The translations under genes and the position numbers were made by a program. Below are positions 7,327-16,054 of a stretch of 46,606 nucleotides of DNA, one piece after another. How positions within the stretch are numbered: the stretch's first letter is position 1; each line of letters begins with the position of its first letter. The DNA comes from an uncultured Pseudomonadota bacterium. Its GTDB lineage: Bacteria; Pseudomonadota; Gammaproteobacteria; Burkholderiales; Burkholderiaceae. The notes under the pieces were generated by a model. The model did no database searches. It was not told where the DNA came from and saw only the letters and a list, made by a program, of their open reading frames with translations. The stretch is taken from positions 1 through 46,606 of the forward strand of contig CAMLIZ010000012.1 of the NCBI GenBank assembly GCA_946480245.1, read 5' to 3'.

Positions 7327-8121
7327 ATGCCCATCGCCATGGTCGAAGCTACTGCTCCCCCGGTGCTCGCGCTCGAAGCGCTGCACCCGGCACTGTGGCG
7401 TGCGCACCAGCTGGGGCGTGTGCGCGAGGCGGTGTGCGCCAGTGGCTTTGCCGCCCTGGATGCGCAGCTGCCGGGCGGCGGCTGGCCGCACCGCGCCTTG
7501 AGCGAGCTGCTGTTGCCGCATGCCGGCATCGGCGAGCTGCGCCTGCTGGCACCGGCCCTGCAGCGGGTGGCGCAGGCCGGCCGCGTGGTGATGCTGTTCG
7601 ATCCGCCGGTGCCGCTGTGCGCGCCGGGCTGGGCGCAGCTGGGCATTGCGGTGGAGCAATTGGTGGTGGTGCAGGCGCGTGCCCGTTCGCGCGGCGCGGC
7701 GCGTGAGCTGCTGCCTTCGGCCGACGTGCTGTGGGCGCTGGAGCAGGCGCTCAAGAGCGGCCATGTGGGCGCGGTGCTGAGTTGGCTGCCGGCGCGCTTG
7801 CGGGCCGACGTGTTGCGCCGCTTGCAGCTGGCCGCGCAGGCGCACGACGGGCCGGCGTTCCTGTTGCGCGATGGGGCCGCACAGGCCCGGCCGAGCGCCG
7901 CCCCGCTGCGGCTGGCGCTGCAGCCCGCCGGGGTGGACGCGCTGTCGGTGCGCGTGCTCAAGCGGCGCGGGCCGGCGTTGGCGCAGCCGCTGCGTCTGGC
8001 CTTGCCGCCGGTGCTGCCGCCCGTGCTGCGCCACCGTGCCGAGCCGCCGGCACCGGGCCAGGCCGAGCCGCAAAAGCTGCCGCTGCCGCATGCGCCGGTG
8101 CCGTCGTTCAGCAACGCGTGA
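7327..8121 (+). CDS. imuA: Mutasome recruitment factor ImuA
   Basis: 264 residues from ATG 7327; ATG 7339 is an in-frame alternative. No Shine-Dalgarno is visible, and the LexA box is only 8 bases upstream, so translation may be of a leaderless or near-leaderless mRNA. The protein has a RecA/SulA-like core: FAALDAQLPGGGWPHRALSE near residue 40 and RVAQAGRVVMLFDPP near residue 85. ImuA links the ImuB scaffold and the DnaE2 polymerase in damage-induced mutagenesis. The C-terminal 50 residues are proline-rich. It is the first gene of the imuA-imuB-dnaE2 operon under LexA control. Confidence 0.93.
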   Translation: MPIAMVEATAPPVLALEALHPALWRAHQLGRVREAVCASGFAALDAQLPGGGWPHRALSELLLPHAGIGELRLLAPALQRVAQAGRVVMLFDPPVPLCAPGWAQLGIAVEQLVVVQARARSRGAARELLPSADVLWALEQALKSGHVGAVLSWLPARLRADVLRRLQLAAQAHDGPAFLLRDGAAQARPSAAPLRLALQPAGVDALSVRVLKRRGPALAQPLRLALPPVLPPVLRHRAEPPAPGQAEPQKLPLPHAPVPSFSNA

Positions 8122-8143
8122 GCTTGAGCCTTGCCGTACCGCC

Positions 8144-9670
8144 ATGCTCTGGATCGCCGTTCACCTGCCGCTGCTGTCGCTGGAATCATTTGCCGTCACG
8201 CTGGCGCCTGAGCAGCAGCGGCTGCCGATGGCGCTGCTGGCCGAGCATCGCGTGGCGCTGCTCAATGCCGCGGGGCAGGAGGCCGGCATCAGGCAGGGCC
8301 ACAAGCGCGCCACCGCCTTGGCGCTGGCGCCCACGCTGGTGATCGGCCAGGCCTGCGAACAGCGCGACGCACAGGCGCTGCAGACGGTGGCGCATGCGGC
8401 GCTGGCGTTCACGCCGTCGGTGGCCTTGCGCGCGCAGGAGCAGGTGGTGCTGCTGGAGGTGCAGTCGTGCCTGCGCTACTGGGGCGGGCTGCAGCGCCTG
8501 ATGCAGCGCTTGCAGCAGGCGCTGCAGCCGCTGGGCCATGCGTTGCAATGCGCCACCGCGCCCACGGCACTGGGCGCCGAGCTGCTGGCGCGCTGGCGGC
8601 CGGGGTTGGAGTTCGGGCGTCACACCACTCATGTCAAAGCGCTGGCCGAGCGGCTGGATGCCGTGCCGGTGTGGCTGCTGGGGCCCGGGCGCGAGCACTG
8701 GGACGCGCTGGAGGGCATGGGCCTGAAGAACCTGGGCGATCTGCGCCGCCTGCCGCGTGCGGGCCTGGCGCGCCGCTTCGCGCCCGAGCTGCTGCAGGCA
8801 CTGGACCGAGCCTACGGCCTGCAGCCCGACCCCTGCGACTGGATCACGCTGCCGCCGTGCTTCGACAGCCGGCTCGAGTTGTTCGCGCGTGCCGACACCA
8901 CCGAGCAGGTGCTGCACGGCGCGGCTGTGCTGCTCAAGCGCCTGGTGGCCTGGGCGCAGGCGCAGCACGCGCGGGTGGGGCGCTTCGTGCTCAAGATGCA
9001 CCACGAGCCACGCCACCGTGAGGGCCGCCCGGTGGCCGAGCAGAGCACGCTGGAGGTGGCGCTCGCCGAGCCCACCGCCGATGCGCAGCACCTGCAAGCG
9101 CTGCTGCGCGAGCGTCTGGCCCGTGTGGAGCTGGCGGCGCCCACGCTGGAGCTGAGCCTGCAATGCCATCAGGCGGTGAAGGGTGCGCCGCCCAATGCCG
9201 AGCTGTTTCCCACGCCGCGCAGCGAACGCGAAGGCCTGGTGCGGCTGATCGAGCGGCTGCAGGCGCGGCTGGGGCGCGAGCAGGTGCAGCAGCTGCGCGT
9301 GCGCTCCGACCATCGGCCGGAGTGCAGCAGTGTGCTGGAGCCGGCGCAGCCGATGGAGGTGTCGCAGGCGAGCCCGGCACTGACGTCGTCTGCCCTGTCG
9401 CTGACCCGGCCGGCCTGGCTGTTGCCGAAGGCGCAGCCGCTGTCCGAGCGCCAGTTCAAGCCGGTGCTCGACGGCCAGCCGCTGCAACTGCTCAGCGGCC
9501 CGGAGCGCCTGGAAACCGGCTGGTGGGACGGCGGCCTCGCGCAGCGCGACTACTTCATCGCGATGGCTGCCGATGGCGCATTGGTGTGGGTCTACCGCGA
9601 CCGCCTGCCCGCCAGCCTGGAGGTCGAGCACGGCAGCTCGGGCTGGTACCTGCAAGGGTGGTTCGCATGA
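8144..9670 (+). CDS. imuB: ImuB, catalytically inactive Y-family polymerase homologue
   Basis: 508 residues from ATG 8144, 22 bases after imuA; its TGA overlaps the dnaE2 start. The N-terminus MLWIAVHLPLLSLESF aligns with the Y-family palm start but lacks the metal-binding aspartates of active polymerases, as is typical of ImuB. A thumb/helix-hairpin-helix region follows (LEGMGLKNLGDLRRLPR), then a little-finger-like part and a C-terminal extension ending WYLQGWFA. ImuB acts as a hub binding the beta clamp, ImuA and DnaE2. In the C-terminal half, SLQCHQ and a long variable linker precede the conserved end. Confidence 0.95.
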   Translation: MLWIAVHLPLLSLESFAVTLAPEQQRLPMALLAEHRVALLNAAGQEAGIRQGHKRATALALAPTLVIGQACEQRDAQALQTVAHAALAFTPSVALRAQEQVVLLEVQSCLRYWGGLQRLMQRLQQALQPLGHALQCATAPTALGAELLARWRPGLEFGRHTTHVKALAERLDAVPVWLLGPGREHWDALEGMGLKNLGDLRRLPRAGLARRFAPELLQALDRAYGLQPDPCDWITLPPCFDSRLELFARADTTEQVLHGAAVLLKRLVAWAQAQHARVGRFVLKMHHEPRHREGRPVAEQSTLEVALAEPTADAQHLQALLRERLARVELAAPTLELSLQCHQAVKGAPPNAELFPTPRSEREGLVRLIERLQARLGREQVQQLRVRSDHRPECSSVLEPAQPMEVSQASPALTSSALSLTRPAWLLPKAQPLSERQFKPVLDGQPLQLLSGPERLETGWWDGGLAQRDYFIAMAADGALVWVYRDRLPASLEVEHGSSGWYLQGWFA

Positions 9671-12600
9671 AGAGGGCCTTGCCCGCCTACGCCGAGCTGC
9701 ACTGCCGCAGCAACTTCAGCTTCCTCACCGGCGCTTCGCGCCCCGAGGAGCTGGTGCAGCGCGCCAGGCAGCTCGGCTACAGCGCGCTGGCCATCACCGA
9801 CGAATGCTCGGTGGCCGGCGTGGTGCGCGCGCACGAGGAGGCCGGCACGCAGCAGCTGCCGCTGGTCATCGGCAGCGAGATGCGGCTCGGTGCTTCACCG
9901 GCCGATCCGCTGCCCGGCATGCGCATCGTGGCCCTGGCCACCACGCGCCGCGGCTACGGCAACCTGTCGCTGTGGATCACGGTGGCGAGGCGGCGCGCGA
10001 AGAAGGGCGAGTACATCGCCTACCGCACCGACCTGGAGGGCAGGGTGCCCGAGGCGCCGATGCTGGCCGGCCTGCCGGAGTGCCGGGCGCTGCTGGTGCC
10101 CGATGCGAGCCAATCCTTCGAGACCGTGTTCGAGCAGGCGCAGTGGCTGAAGACCTGGCTCGGCGAACGCGCCGGCATCGCGCTGGAGCTGCTGGACCGG
10201 CCGCACGACCTGCTGCTGCGCGAGACGGTGTGCCGCGTCGCGCAGCACACCGAGCTGCCCATCGTGGCCGCAGGCGACGTGCTGATGCACGTGCGCTCGC
10301 GCAAGCCGCTGCAGGACACGCTCACCGCGATCCGCCTGCGGCGCGCCGTGGCCGACTGCGGCGAGCTGCTGGAGCCCAACGCCGAGCAGCACTTGCGCTC
10401 ACGCGCGCGCCTGGCGCAGCTGTACGAGCCCGAGTGGCTGGAGAACACGCTGGCCTGGGCCGGAGCCTGCCGCTTCTCGCTGAGGCAGCTGAAGTACGAG
10501 TACCCGCAGGAGCTGGTGCCGCCGGGCCACACGCCCACCAGCTGGCTGCGCGAGCTCACAGAGCAAGGGCTGCGCACACGCTATCCCGAAGGCGAGCCAC
10601 GCGAGGTGCGCACCACGGTGGAAAAGGAGCTGCGGCTGATCGCGCAGCTGCGCTACGAGCCGTTCTTTCTCACGGTGGCCGACATCGTGCAGTGGGCGCG
10701 CGCGCAAGGCATCCTGTGCCAAGGCCGCGGCAGCGCGGCCAACTCCACCGTCTGCTATGCGCTCGGCGTGACCGAGGTGAACCCGCAGCGCGCCACCTTG
10801 CTGTTCGAGCGCTTCGTCAGCGTGGAGCGCGACGAGCCGCCCGACATCGACGTCGACTTCGAGCACCAGCGGCGCGAGGAGGTCATTCAATACATCTACG
10901 GCAAGTACGGCCGCCACCGCACCGCGATCGCCGCGGTGGTGATCAGCTACCGGCCGCGCTCGGCCTTGCGCGACGTGGGCAAGGCGCTGGGGCTGGACGA
11001 GGACCGCATCGCCATCGTCGCCAAGGGCCAGCACTGGTTCGACGGCCGCCGCATCGACGACGAGCGCCTGCGCGAGGCCGGGCTCGACCCCGCCTCGCCG
11101 ATCGTGCGGCTGTGGGTGGAAATCACCACGCAGCTGATCGGCTTTCCGCGCCACCTGTCACAGCATCCGGGCGGCTTCGTGATCGCCAGCGACAACATCG
11201 CGCACCTGGTGCCGGTGGAGAACTGCGCGATGGAGCAGCGCACCGTGATCCAGTGGGACAAGGACGACCTCGAAAGCCTGGGCCTGCTCAAGGTCGACGT
11301 GCTGGCACTGGGCATGCTGAGCGCGCTGCGACGCGCCCTCGACCTGCTGGCCTTCAAGCTGCAGCGCCCGTTCGGCCTGCCCGACACGCCCCAGGAGGAC
11401 GACCCCGCCACCTTCGACATGCTGTGCCGTGCCGACAGCGTGGGCGTGTTCCAGGTGGAAAGCCGCGCGCAGATGAGCATGCTGCCGCGCCTGCAGCCGC
11501 GCACCTACTACGATCTGGTGGTGCAGGTTGCCATCGTGCGGCCCGGGCCCATCCAAGGCGGCATGGTGCACCCGTACCTCACCCACCGCGAGAAGCTGCG
11601 CCGCGGGCAGCCCATCGAGATGCCGCCGCTGGAGATCCAGCTCGCGCTGAACCGCACGTTGGGCGTGCCGATCTTCCAGGAGCAGGTGATGCAGATCGCG
11701 ATGCTCGCGGCCGACTTCACCGGCGGCGAGGCCGACCAGCTGCGTCGCGCGATGGCCGCATGGAAGCGCAAGGGCGGGCTGGGGCCGTTCCACGAGCGGC
11801 TGGTGGGCCGCATGGTGGCCAAGGGCTACGAGCGCGACTACGCCGAGAGCATCTTCAAGCAGATCCAGGGCTTCGGCGAATACGGCTTCCCCGAAAGCCA
11901 TGCCGCCAGCTTCGCGCTGCTGGTGTTCACCAGTGCGTGGATCAAGTGCCACCATCCCGATGCCTTTCTCGCTGCGCTGCTGAACAGCCAGCCGATGGGT
12001 TTCTACGCGCCGGCGCAACTGGTGCGCGATGCGCGCGAACACCAGGTGGAGGTGCGCGCTGTGGACGTGCGCTTCAGCGTGTGGGACACGGCGCTGGAAG
12101 GCGAGCCGCCCGCTGTTGCACCCGGTGCGACCACCGCGCCGACCATGCCGGTGCGCCTGGGCTTCTCGTGCATCAAGGGCTTTGCCGAAGCGGCGGCCGG
12201 GCGCATCGTGCAGGCGCGCATCGACGGCGCGTTCGACAGCCCCGAAGACCTGGCGCGCCGCGCACGGCTGGATGCGCGCGACATGCGCCTGCTGGCCGAG
12301 GCCGATGCACTGCAGGGCCTCACCGGCCATCGCCACCAGGCCGCCTGGGCGGTGGCCGGCATCGACACGCGGCCCACCGAGATGCTGCGCAGCACCCGCA
12401 CGCACGAGGCGCCGATCGAGTTGCCCGCGCCGGCCAGCGCCGACGAAACGCTGGCCGACTACCGCGCCACCGGCCTCACGCTCAAGACGCATCCGATGGC
12501 GCTGCTGCGGCGCCAGCTCAAGGCCTTCAAGGTGGAGCCGGCGGTGGTGCTGCGCGAGACCTATCGCCACGGCCAGATCGCGCGCGCCAGTGGCATCGTC

Positions 12601-12855
12601 ACGCACCGCCAGCGCCCGCAGACCGCCAACGGCACGATCTTCGTGACCATCGAGGACGAGACCGGCCCGGTCAACGTGATCGTGTGGCCGCGCGTGGCCG
12701 AGGCGCAGCGCAAGCCGCTGCTGGCGGCCAGGGTGCTCACGGTGTACGGCACCTGGCAGAACGAAAAGGGCGTGCAGCACCTGGTCGCGGGCAAGCTGGT
12801 GGACCATTCCGCGCTGCTGCAGGGCTTGAGCAGCCGCAGCCGCGATTTCCGCTAG
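9667..12855 (+). CDS. dnaE2: Error-prone DNA polymerase DnaE2
   Basis: 1062 residues. ATG 9667 overlaps the imuB stop (ATGA), giving translational coupling. The N-terminal PHP domain begins YAELHCRSNFSFLTGASRP. The polymerase active site is intact: D393 and D395 in PDIDVDF, and D544 in LGLLKVDVLALG, matching the three catalytic aspartates of C-family polymerases. The fingers/beta-binding region follows, then an OB fold near residue 975 (ASGIVTHRQRPQTANGTIFV). Length is normal for DnaE2, shorter than replicative DnaE1. It extends damaged templates together with ImuA and ImuB during the SOS response. Confidence 0.97.
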   Translation: MKRALPAYAELHCRSNFSFLTGASRPEELVQRARQLGYSALAITDECSVAGVVRAHEEAGTQQLPLVIGSEMRLGASPADPLPGMRIVALATTRRGYGNLSLWITVARRRAKKGEYIAYRTDLEGRVPEAPMLAGLPECRALLVPDASQSFETVFEQAQWLKTWLGERAGIALELLDRPHDLLLRETVCRVAQHTELPIVAAGDVLMHVRSRKPLQDTLTAIRLRRAVADCGELLEPNAEQHLRSRARLAQLYEPEWLENTLAWAGACRFSLRQLKYEYPQELVPPGHTPTSWLRELTEQGLRTRYPEGEPREVRTTVEKELRLIAQLRYEPFFLTVADIVQWARAQGILCQGRGSAANSTVCYALGVTEVNPQRATLLFERFVSVERDEPPDIDVDFEHQRREEVIQYIYGKYGRHRTAIAAVVISYRPRSALRDVGKALGLDEDRIAIVAKGQHWFDGRRIDDERLREAGLDPASPIVRLWVEITTQLIGFPRHLSQHPGGFVIASDNIAHLVPVENCAMEQRTVIQWDKDDLESLGLLKVDVLALGMLSALRRALDLLAFKLQRPFGLPDTPQEDDPATFDMLCRADSVGVFQVESRAQMSMLPRLQPRTYYDLVVQVAIVRPGPIQGGMVHPYLTHREKLRRGQPIEMPPLEIQLALNRTLGVPIFQEQVMQIAMLAADFTGGEADQLRRAMAAWKRKGGLGPFHERLVGRMVAKGYERDYAESIFKQIQGFGEYGFPESHAASFALLVFTSAWIKCHHPDAFLAALLNSQPMGFYAPAQLVRDAREHQVEVRAVDVRFSVWDTALEGEPPAVAPGATTAPTMPVRLGFSCIKGFAEAAAGRIVQARIDGAFDSPEDLARRARLDARDMRLLAEADALQGLTGHRHQAAWAVAGIDTRPTEMLRSTRTHEAPIELPAPASADETLADYRATGLTLKTHPMALLRRQLKAFKVEPAVVLRETYRHGQIARASGIVTHRQRPQTANGTIFVTIEDETGPVNVIVWPRVAEAQRKPLLAARVLTVYGTWQNEKGVQHLVAGKLVDHSALLQGLSSRSRDFR

Positions 12856-12908
12856 CGTGCCCGGCGCGCTCGTGTATCGTCGCGGCCGCCGTCCCTCGCG
12901 AGCCTGCC

Positions 12909-14486
12909 GTGTCCACCGTTGCCGTACTTTCCGACCGCCGCCACTTCTGGGCCTTCACCGCCGGCTGCCTGGCCGTCACCGCCGGCGTGCTGATGCACCT
13001 GCCGATGTTCTGGATGGGGCGCGGCAATGGCTTCCACCTGGCCGGCATGCCGATGGATGCCGAGATGTGGTGGGGCATGGGCCTCATCTGCGCCGGCATC
13101 GCGGTGGCCGCCTATGGCCTGCTGCCGCGCCGCTCCGCGCATGCCGAGCCGCCGCATGAGTTCGCGATCAGTGCACCCGAGGACGCACCGTTGGGCCGCG
13201 CCCACTACCGCCTGATGCTGGTGCTCACGGTGGCGCTGGTGATCGACGTGATGAAGCCCGCGAGCCTGGGCTTCGTGGTGCCCGGCATGACGGTGGAATA
13301 CCAGGTGTCGAAGGCGATGGTGGCGTGGCTGCCGTTCGCCGCGCTGTGCGGCACCGTCACCGGCTCGGTGATGTGGGGCGCGCTGGCCGACCTGTTCGGG
13401 CGCCGGGCGTCGATCCTGCTGTCGGCGGTGATGTTCGTCGGCACCTCGATCTGCGGTGCGATGCCGTCGTTCTGGTGGAACGTGGGCATGTGCTTCCTGA
13501 TGGGCGCGGCCGCCGGCGGCATGCTGCCGGTCACCTATGCGCTGCTGGCCGAGACCATGCCGTCGCGCCATCGCGGCTGGGTGCTGGTGCTGGTGGGCGG
13601 GCTGGGCTCGGTGGGCGGCTACCTGGCGGCCAGCGGTTTCGCGGCCTGGCTGGAACCCGTGCTGAGCTGGCGCATCCTGTGGTTCCTCAACCTGCCCAGC
13701 GGGCTGATCCTGATCTTCCTGAACACGCTGATCCCGGAGTCGCCGAAGTTCCTGATGGCGATCGGCCGCCGGCGCGAAGCGCACGACACGCTGCGCGGCT
13801 TCGGCTGCACGGTGCGCGACGCCGGCACCGCGCCGGCGCACCCTTGGTACGACGAGACCTTGCCGCCCACGCACCTGCCGCAGCGGCTGGTCGGCACCAC
13901 CTGGGCGCTCAGCATCACCGCGCTGGCCTGGGGGCTGATCAATTTCGGCCTGCTGCTGTGGATGCCGGCCCACCTGGTGGCGCGCGGCTACAGCATGGGT
14001 TTGTCGAGCGGGCTGCTGGCCGCCTCCGCGCTGATCGCGCTGCCCACGGTGTTCGTGGCGGCGCTGCTGTACAGCCGCTGGAGCAGCAAGGGTGCGCTGC
14101 TCGGTGCGATCGCACTCACCGCGCTCGGGCTGGCGGGCGTGGTGCACCTGGAGCTGCAGGCGGCGCTGAAGCCGAATCCGGTGTGGGCGATCGCGCTGCT
14201 CATCGTGGGCAGCAACGCGATCATCGCGATGCTGCTGCCGTATGCGGCCGAGAGCTACCCGCTGAAGGTGCGCGGCCGCGCCACCGGCTGGGTGGCGGCG
14301 TGCACCAAGTTCGGCGGCCTGGTGGCACAGCTGCTCGGGCTGCTCAGCCTGGTGCCGGCGCTGCTCGGTGGTGCGGCCATGGTCTTGCTGCCGGTGCTGC
14401 TGGCCTTGCTGCTGGTGGCGCTGTACTGCCGCGAGACGCGCGGCCGCGACCTGCGCGCGCTCGAGCCCGTCAAGCCGCGAGCCTGA
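12909..14486 (+). CDS. MFS transporter with extra N-terminal membrane pair
   Basis: 525 residues from GTG 12909, 53 bases after dnaE2. Residues about 15-85 hold two hydrophobic segments (FTAGCLAVTAGVLMHLPMFW and GMGLICAGIAVAAYGLLP). A cytosolic stretch follows, and a standard 12-helix MFS core starts near residue 100. The loop 2-3 signature is visible as GALADLFGRR. ETMPSRHRGW and IPESPKFLMAIGR are typical of the sugar/aromatic-acid transporter group. So about 14 membrane segments are expected. The substrate is not predictable from sequence. The gap to dnaE2 has no obvious terminator, so read-through from the SOS operon is possible but unproven. Confidence 0.85.
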   Translation: MSTVAVLSDRRHFWAFTAGCLAVTAGVLMHLPMFWMGRGNGFHLAGMPMDAEMWWGMGLICAGIAVAAYGLLPRRSAHAEPPHEFAISAPEDAPLGRAHYRLMLVLTVALVIDVMKPASLGFVVPGMTVEYQVSKAMVAWLPFAALCGTVTGSVMWGALADLFGRRASILLSAVMFVGTSICGAMPSFWWNVGMCFLMGAAAGGMLPVTYALLAETMPSRHRGWVLVLVGGLGSVGGYLAASGFAAWLEPVLSWRILWFLNLPSGLILIFLNTLIPESPKFLMAIGRRREAHDTLRGFGCTVRDAGTAPAHPWYDETLPPTHLPQRLVGTTWALSITALAWGLINFGLLLWMPAHLVARGYSMGLSSGLLAASALIALPTVFVAALLYSRWSSKGALLGAIALTALGLAGVVHLELQAALKPNPVWAIALLIVGSNAIIAMLLPYAAESYPLKVRGRATGWVAACTKFGGLVAQLLGLLSLVPALLGGAAMVLLPVLLALLLVALYCRETRGRDLRALEPVKPRA

Positions 14487-14515
14487 ACACCGCCACCGCC
14501 TGCCGCCATGGTGGG

Positions 14516-16006
14516 TCAGGGCGTGCCGAACTCGAACGACCAGGTGAGCGCGGCCACCGGTGTGGAGAGGTCGCCGTGGCGCGACTTGATCTCGCCGGCC
14601 TGCAGCTTGATGCGGCTGTAGCGGCCCAGGTCGTGCGCCACCCACACCATCGGCTGCGCCACCGCGCCTCCCTGGCTGGCCACACCGCCGCCGCCGGCCG
14701 CGCCCACCAGCGCCTCGGCGCCGGCGCTCCATGCCTGCCCGAAGCGGGTGCGCGCACCCAGGCCCACCAGACCCACGGAGTACGCGCCGGCGCCGCCGGT
14801 GATGGCGCTGTGCGCCTGGCCGCTCAGGTACAGGTGCGGCGAGAGCGCGCGGTTGAACGCCAGGCCCACCAGCTGCATCGGCCGTACCGTGCCGTCCTTG
14901 CGCTGCGCATGCTGGTAGCGCAGCACGCTGAAGGCCCATTCCATGTCGCTCAGCCGGCGCTGCGGCAGGCCGTCGGTGCCCATCGGGCCGTTGCGTGTGT
15001 CCAGCGGCATGGCCAGCGACAGCTGCATGAAGCGCGCGCTGAAGTTGCCGTTGAAGGCCTTGGCCTGACCGGCCTCCAGGTTCAGCGCATACGGTCCCGC
15101 GAACTGCCAGCGTGCGGTCAGCGCGGCCTTGCCGATCGGCCCGCCGCCGGTGGCCACCGCGCCGCCGCCGGCCAGGCCCACCGCGCCGCGCGCCCCCACC
15201 TGCAGGCGCGGGCCGAACAGCGGCCATTGCCACGACAAGCCGGCCAGCGCTTCCATGTAGCCGTCGGCGCCGCCGGAGGCCGCACCGGCGGCTTCCAGCG
15301 TGGCCGACATCGACGACGTGGCCTGTTGCTCCAGCCGCAGGCCCACATAACCCAGGCTGCCGCCGGTGTCCTTGCGGCTGCTGTAGCGGCCCACGGTGGG
15401 CAGCATGCGGTCGGCGCCGATGCCGCCGCGGCCGCTGAAATCCACCGCGGTGCCGGCGTGGCCGGGCGGCGCGTAGGCGAAGCGGTCCTCCACCATCAGC
15501 GAGAAGCCGAGCTGCGTGCTGCCGATCTGCCCGCTCGGAAAGCGCACCTGCGACACGCCCAGGCCGGCTTGCCAGCCGCCGAAGTCGATCATCAGGTCGG
15601 CATGCGGGCGCAGCATCAGGCCGCCGCCCACCGGTGCCGCGGCACCGCCGCCGCCGCCCACGTACAGGCCGGCCACGGCGCCCCAGTGTTCGCCCAGGCG
15701 CCAGCGCCGCTGCGCCTCGGCGCCCCAGGTGAAGAGGCCGCCGCGATGGCCGGTGGCCGCGCCGTACACCGACGGGCCGAGCCACCAGCCGGGCTGCAGC
15801 TCCGCCACGTAGCCCACGCCGAGCAGGCCCATGTGCTCGCCATCGGGCAGGCGCACGCGCTCCAGGTTCACCAGTGCCGACGACGGCAGCGTGCGCACCT
15901 GCAACGGCTCGTCGGTGGCTTGCGCGACGGCCGCAGCCGCGCACAGAACCATTGCCACCAGCATCCGCCTGCCAAGTACCGTCACGCGCACCGCTCCTGC
16001 CGCCAT
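14516..16006 (-). CDS. Putative outer-membrane beta-barrel protein, unrecognised family
   Basis: 496 residues. A type I signal peptide is visible: basic RVTVLGRR, hydrophobic MLVAMVLCAAAAVA, and likely cleavage after AQA before T-D-E. The mature chain is rich in glycine and in alternating hydrophobic/polar strands (GYVAELQPGWWLGPSVYGAA, TWGAEAQRRWRLGEHWGAVA) with no long hydrophobic helix. It ends TWSFEFGTP, close to an aromatic-terminated barrel strand. A run GGGGGAAAP lies near residue 118. I cannot assign a family or cargo. The start could instead be the internal Met at residue 15. It is divergent from yaaA and converges on the MFS gene. Confidence 0.75.
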   Translation of the reverse strand: MAAGAVRVTVLGRRMLVAMVLCAAAAVAQATDEPLQVRTLPSSALVNLERVRLPDGEHMGLLGVGYVAELQPGWWLGPSVYGAATGHRGGLFTWGAEAQRRWRLGEHWGAVAGLYVGGGGGAAAPVGGGLMLRPHADLMIDFGGWQAGLGVSQVRFPSGQIGSTQLGFSLMVEDRFAYAPPGHAGTAVDFSGRGGIGADRMLPTVGRYSSRKDTGGSLGYVGLRLEQQATSSMSATLEAAGAASGGADGYMEALAGLSWQWPLFGPRLQVGARGAVGLAGGGAVATGGGPIGKAALTARWQFAGPYALNLEAGQAKAFNGNFSARFMQLSLAMPLDTRNGPMGTDGLPQRRLSDMEWAFSVLRYQHAQRKDGTVRPMQLVGLAFNRALSPHLYLSGQAHSAITGGAGAYSVGLVGLGARTRFGQAWSAGAEALVGAAGGGGVASQGGAVAQPMVWVAHDLGRYSRIKLQAGEIKSRHGDLSTPVAALTWSFEFGTP

Positions 16007-16040
16007 GGGCCAAAGGCGCGGATCTTAAAGCCCGCCTCGA

Positions 16041-16046
16041 CATAAT
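16041..16046 (+). promoter_or_regulatory. Possible -10 element of yaaA
   Basis: CATAAT at 16041-16046 is the best -10-like hexamer in the 48-base gap between the divergent outer-membrane gene and yaaA. It lies 8 bases before the ATG, which would place transcription start almost at the start codon. No good -35 is visible. Confidence 0.3.
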
Positions 16047-16054
16047 CCGCTGCC

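Noticed and set aside
12852..16043. A 1063-codon minus-strand open frame over the MFS and outer-membrane genes
   Set aside because: It is the antisense shadow of high-GC coding DNA, rich in R/A/G/H with no domain, and it overlaps two better-supported genes.
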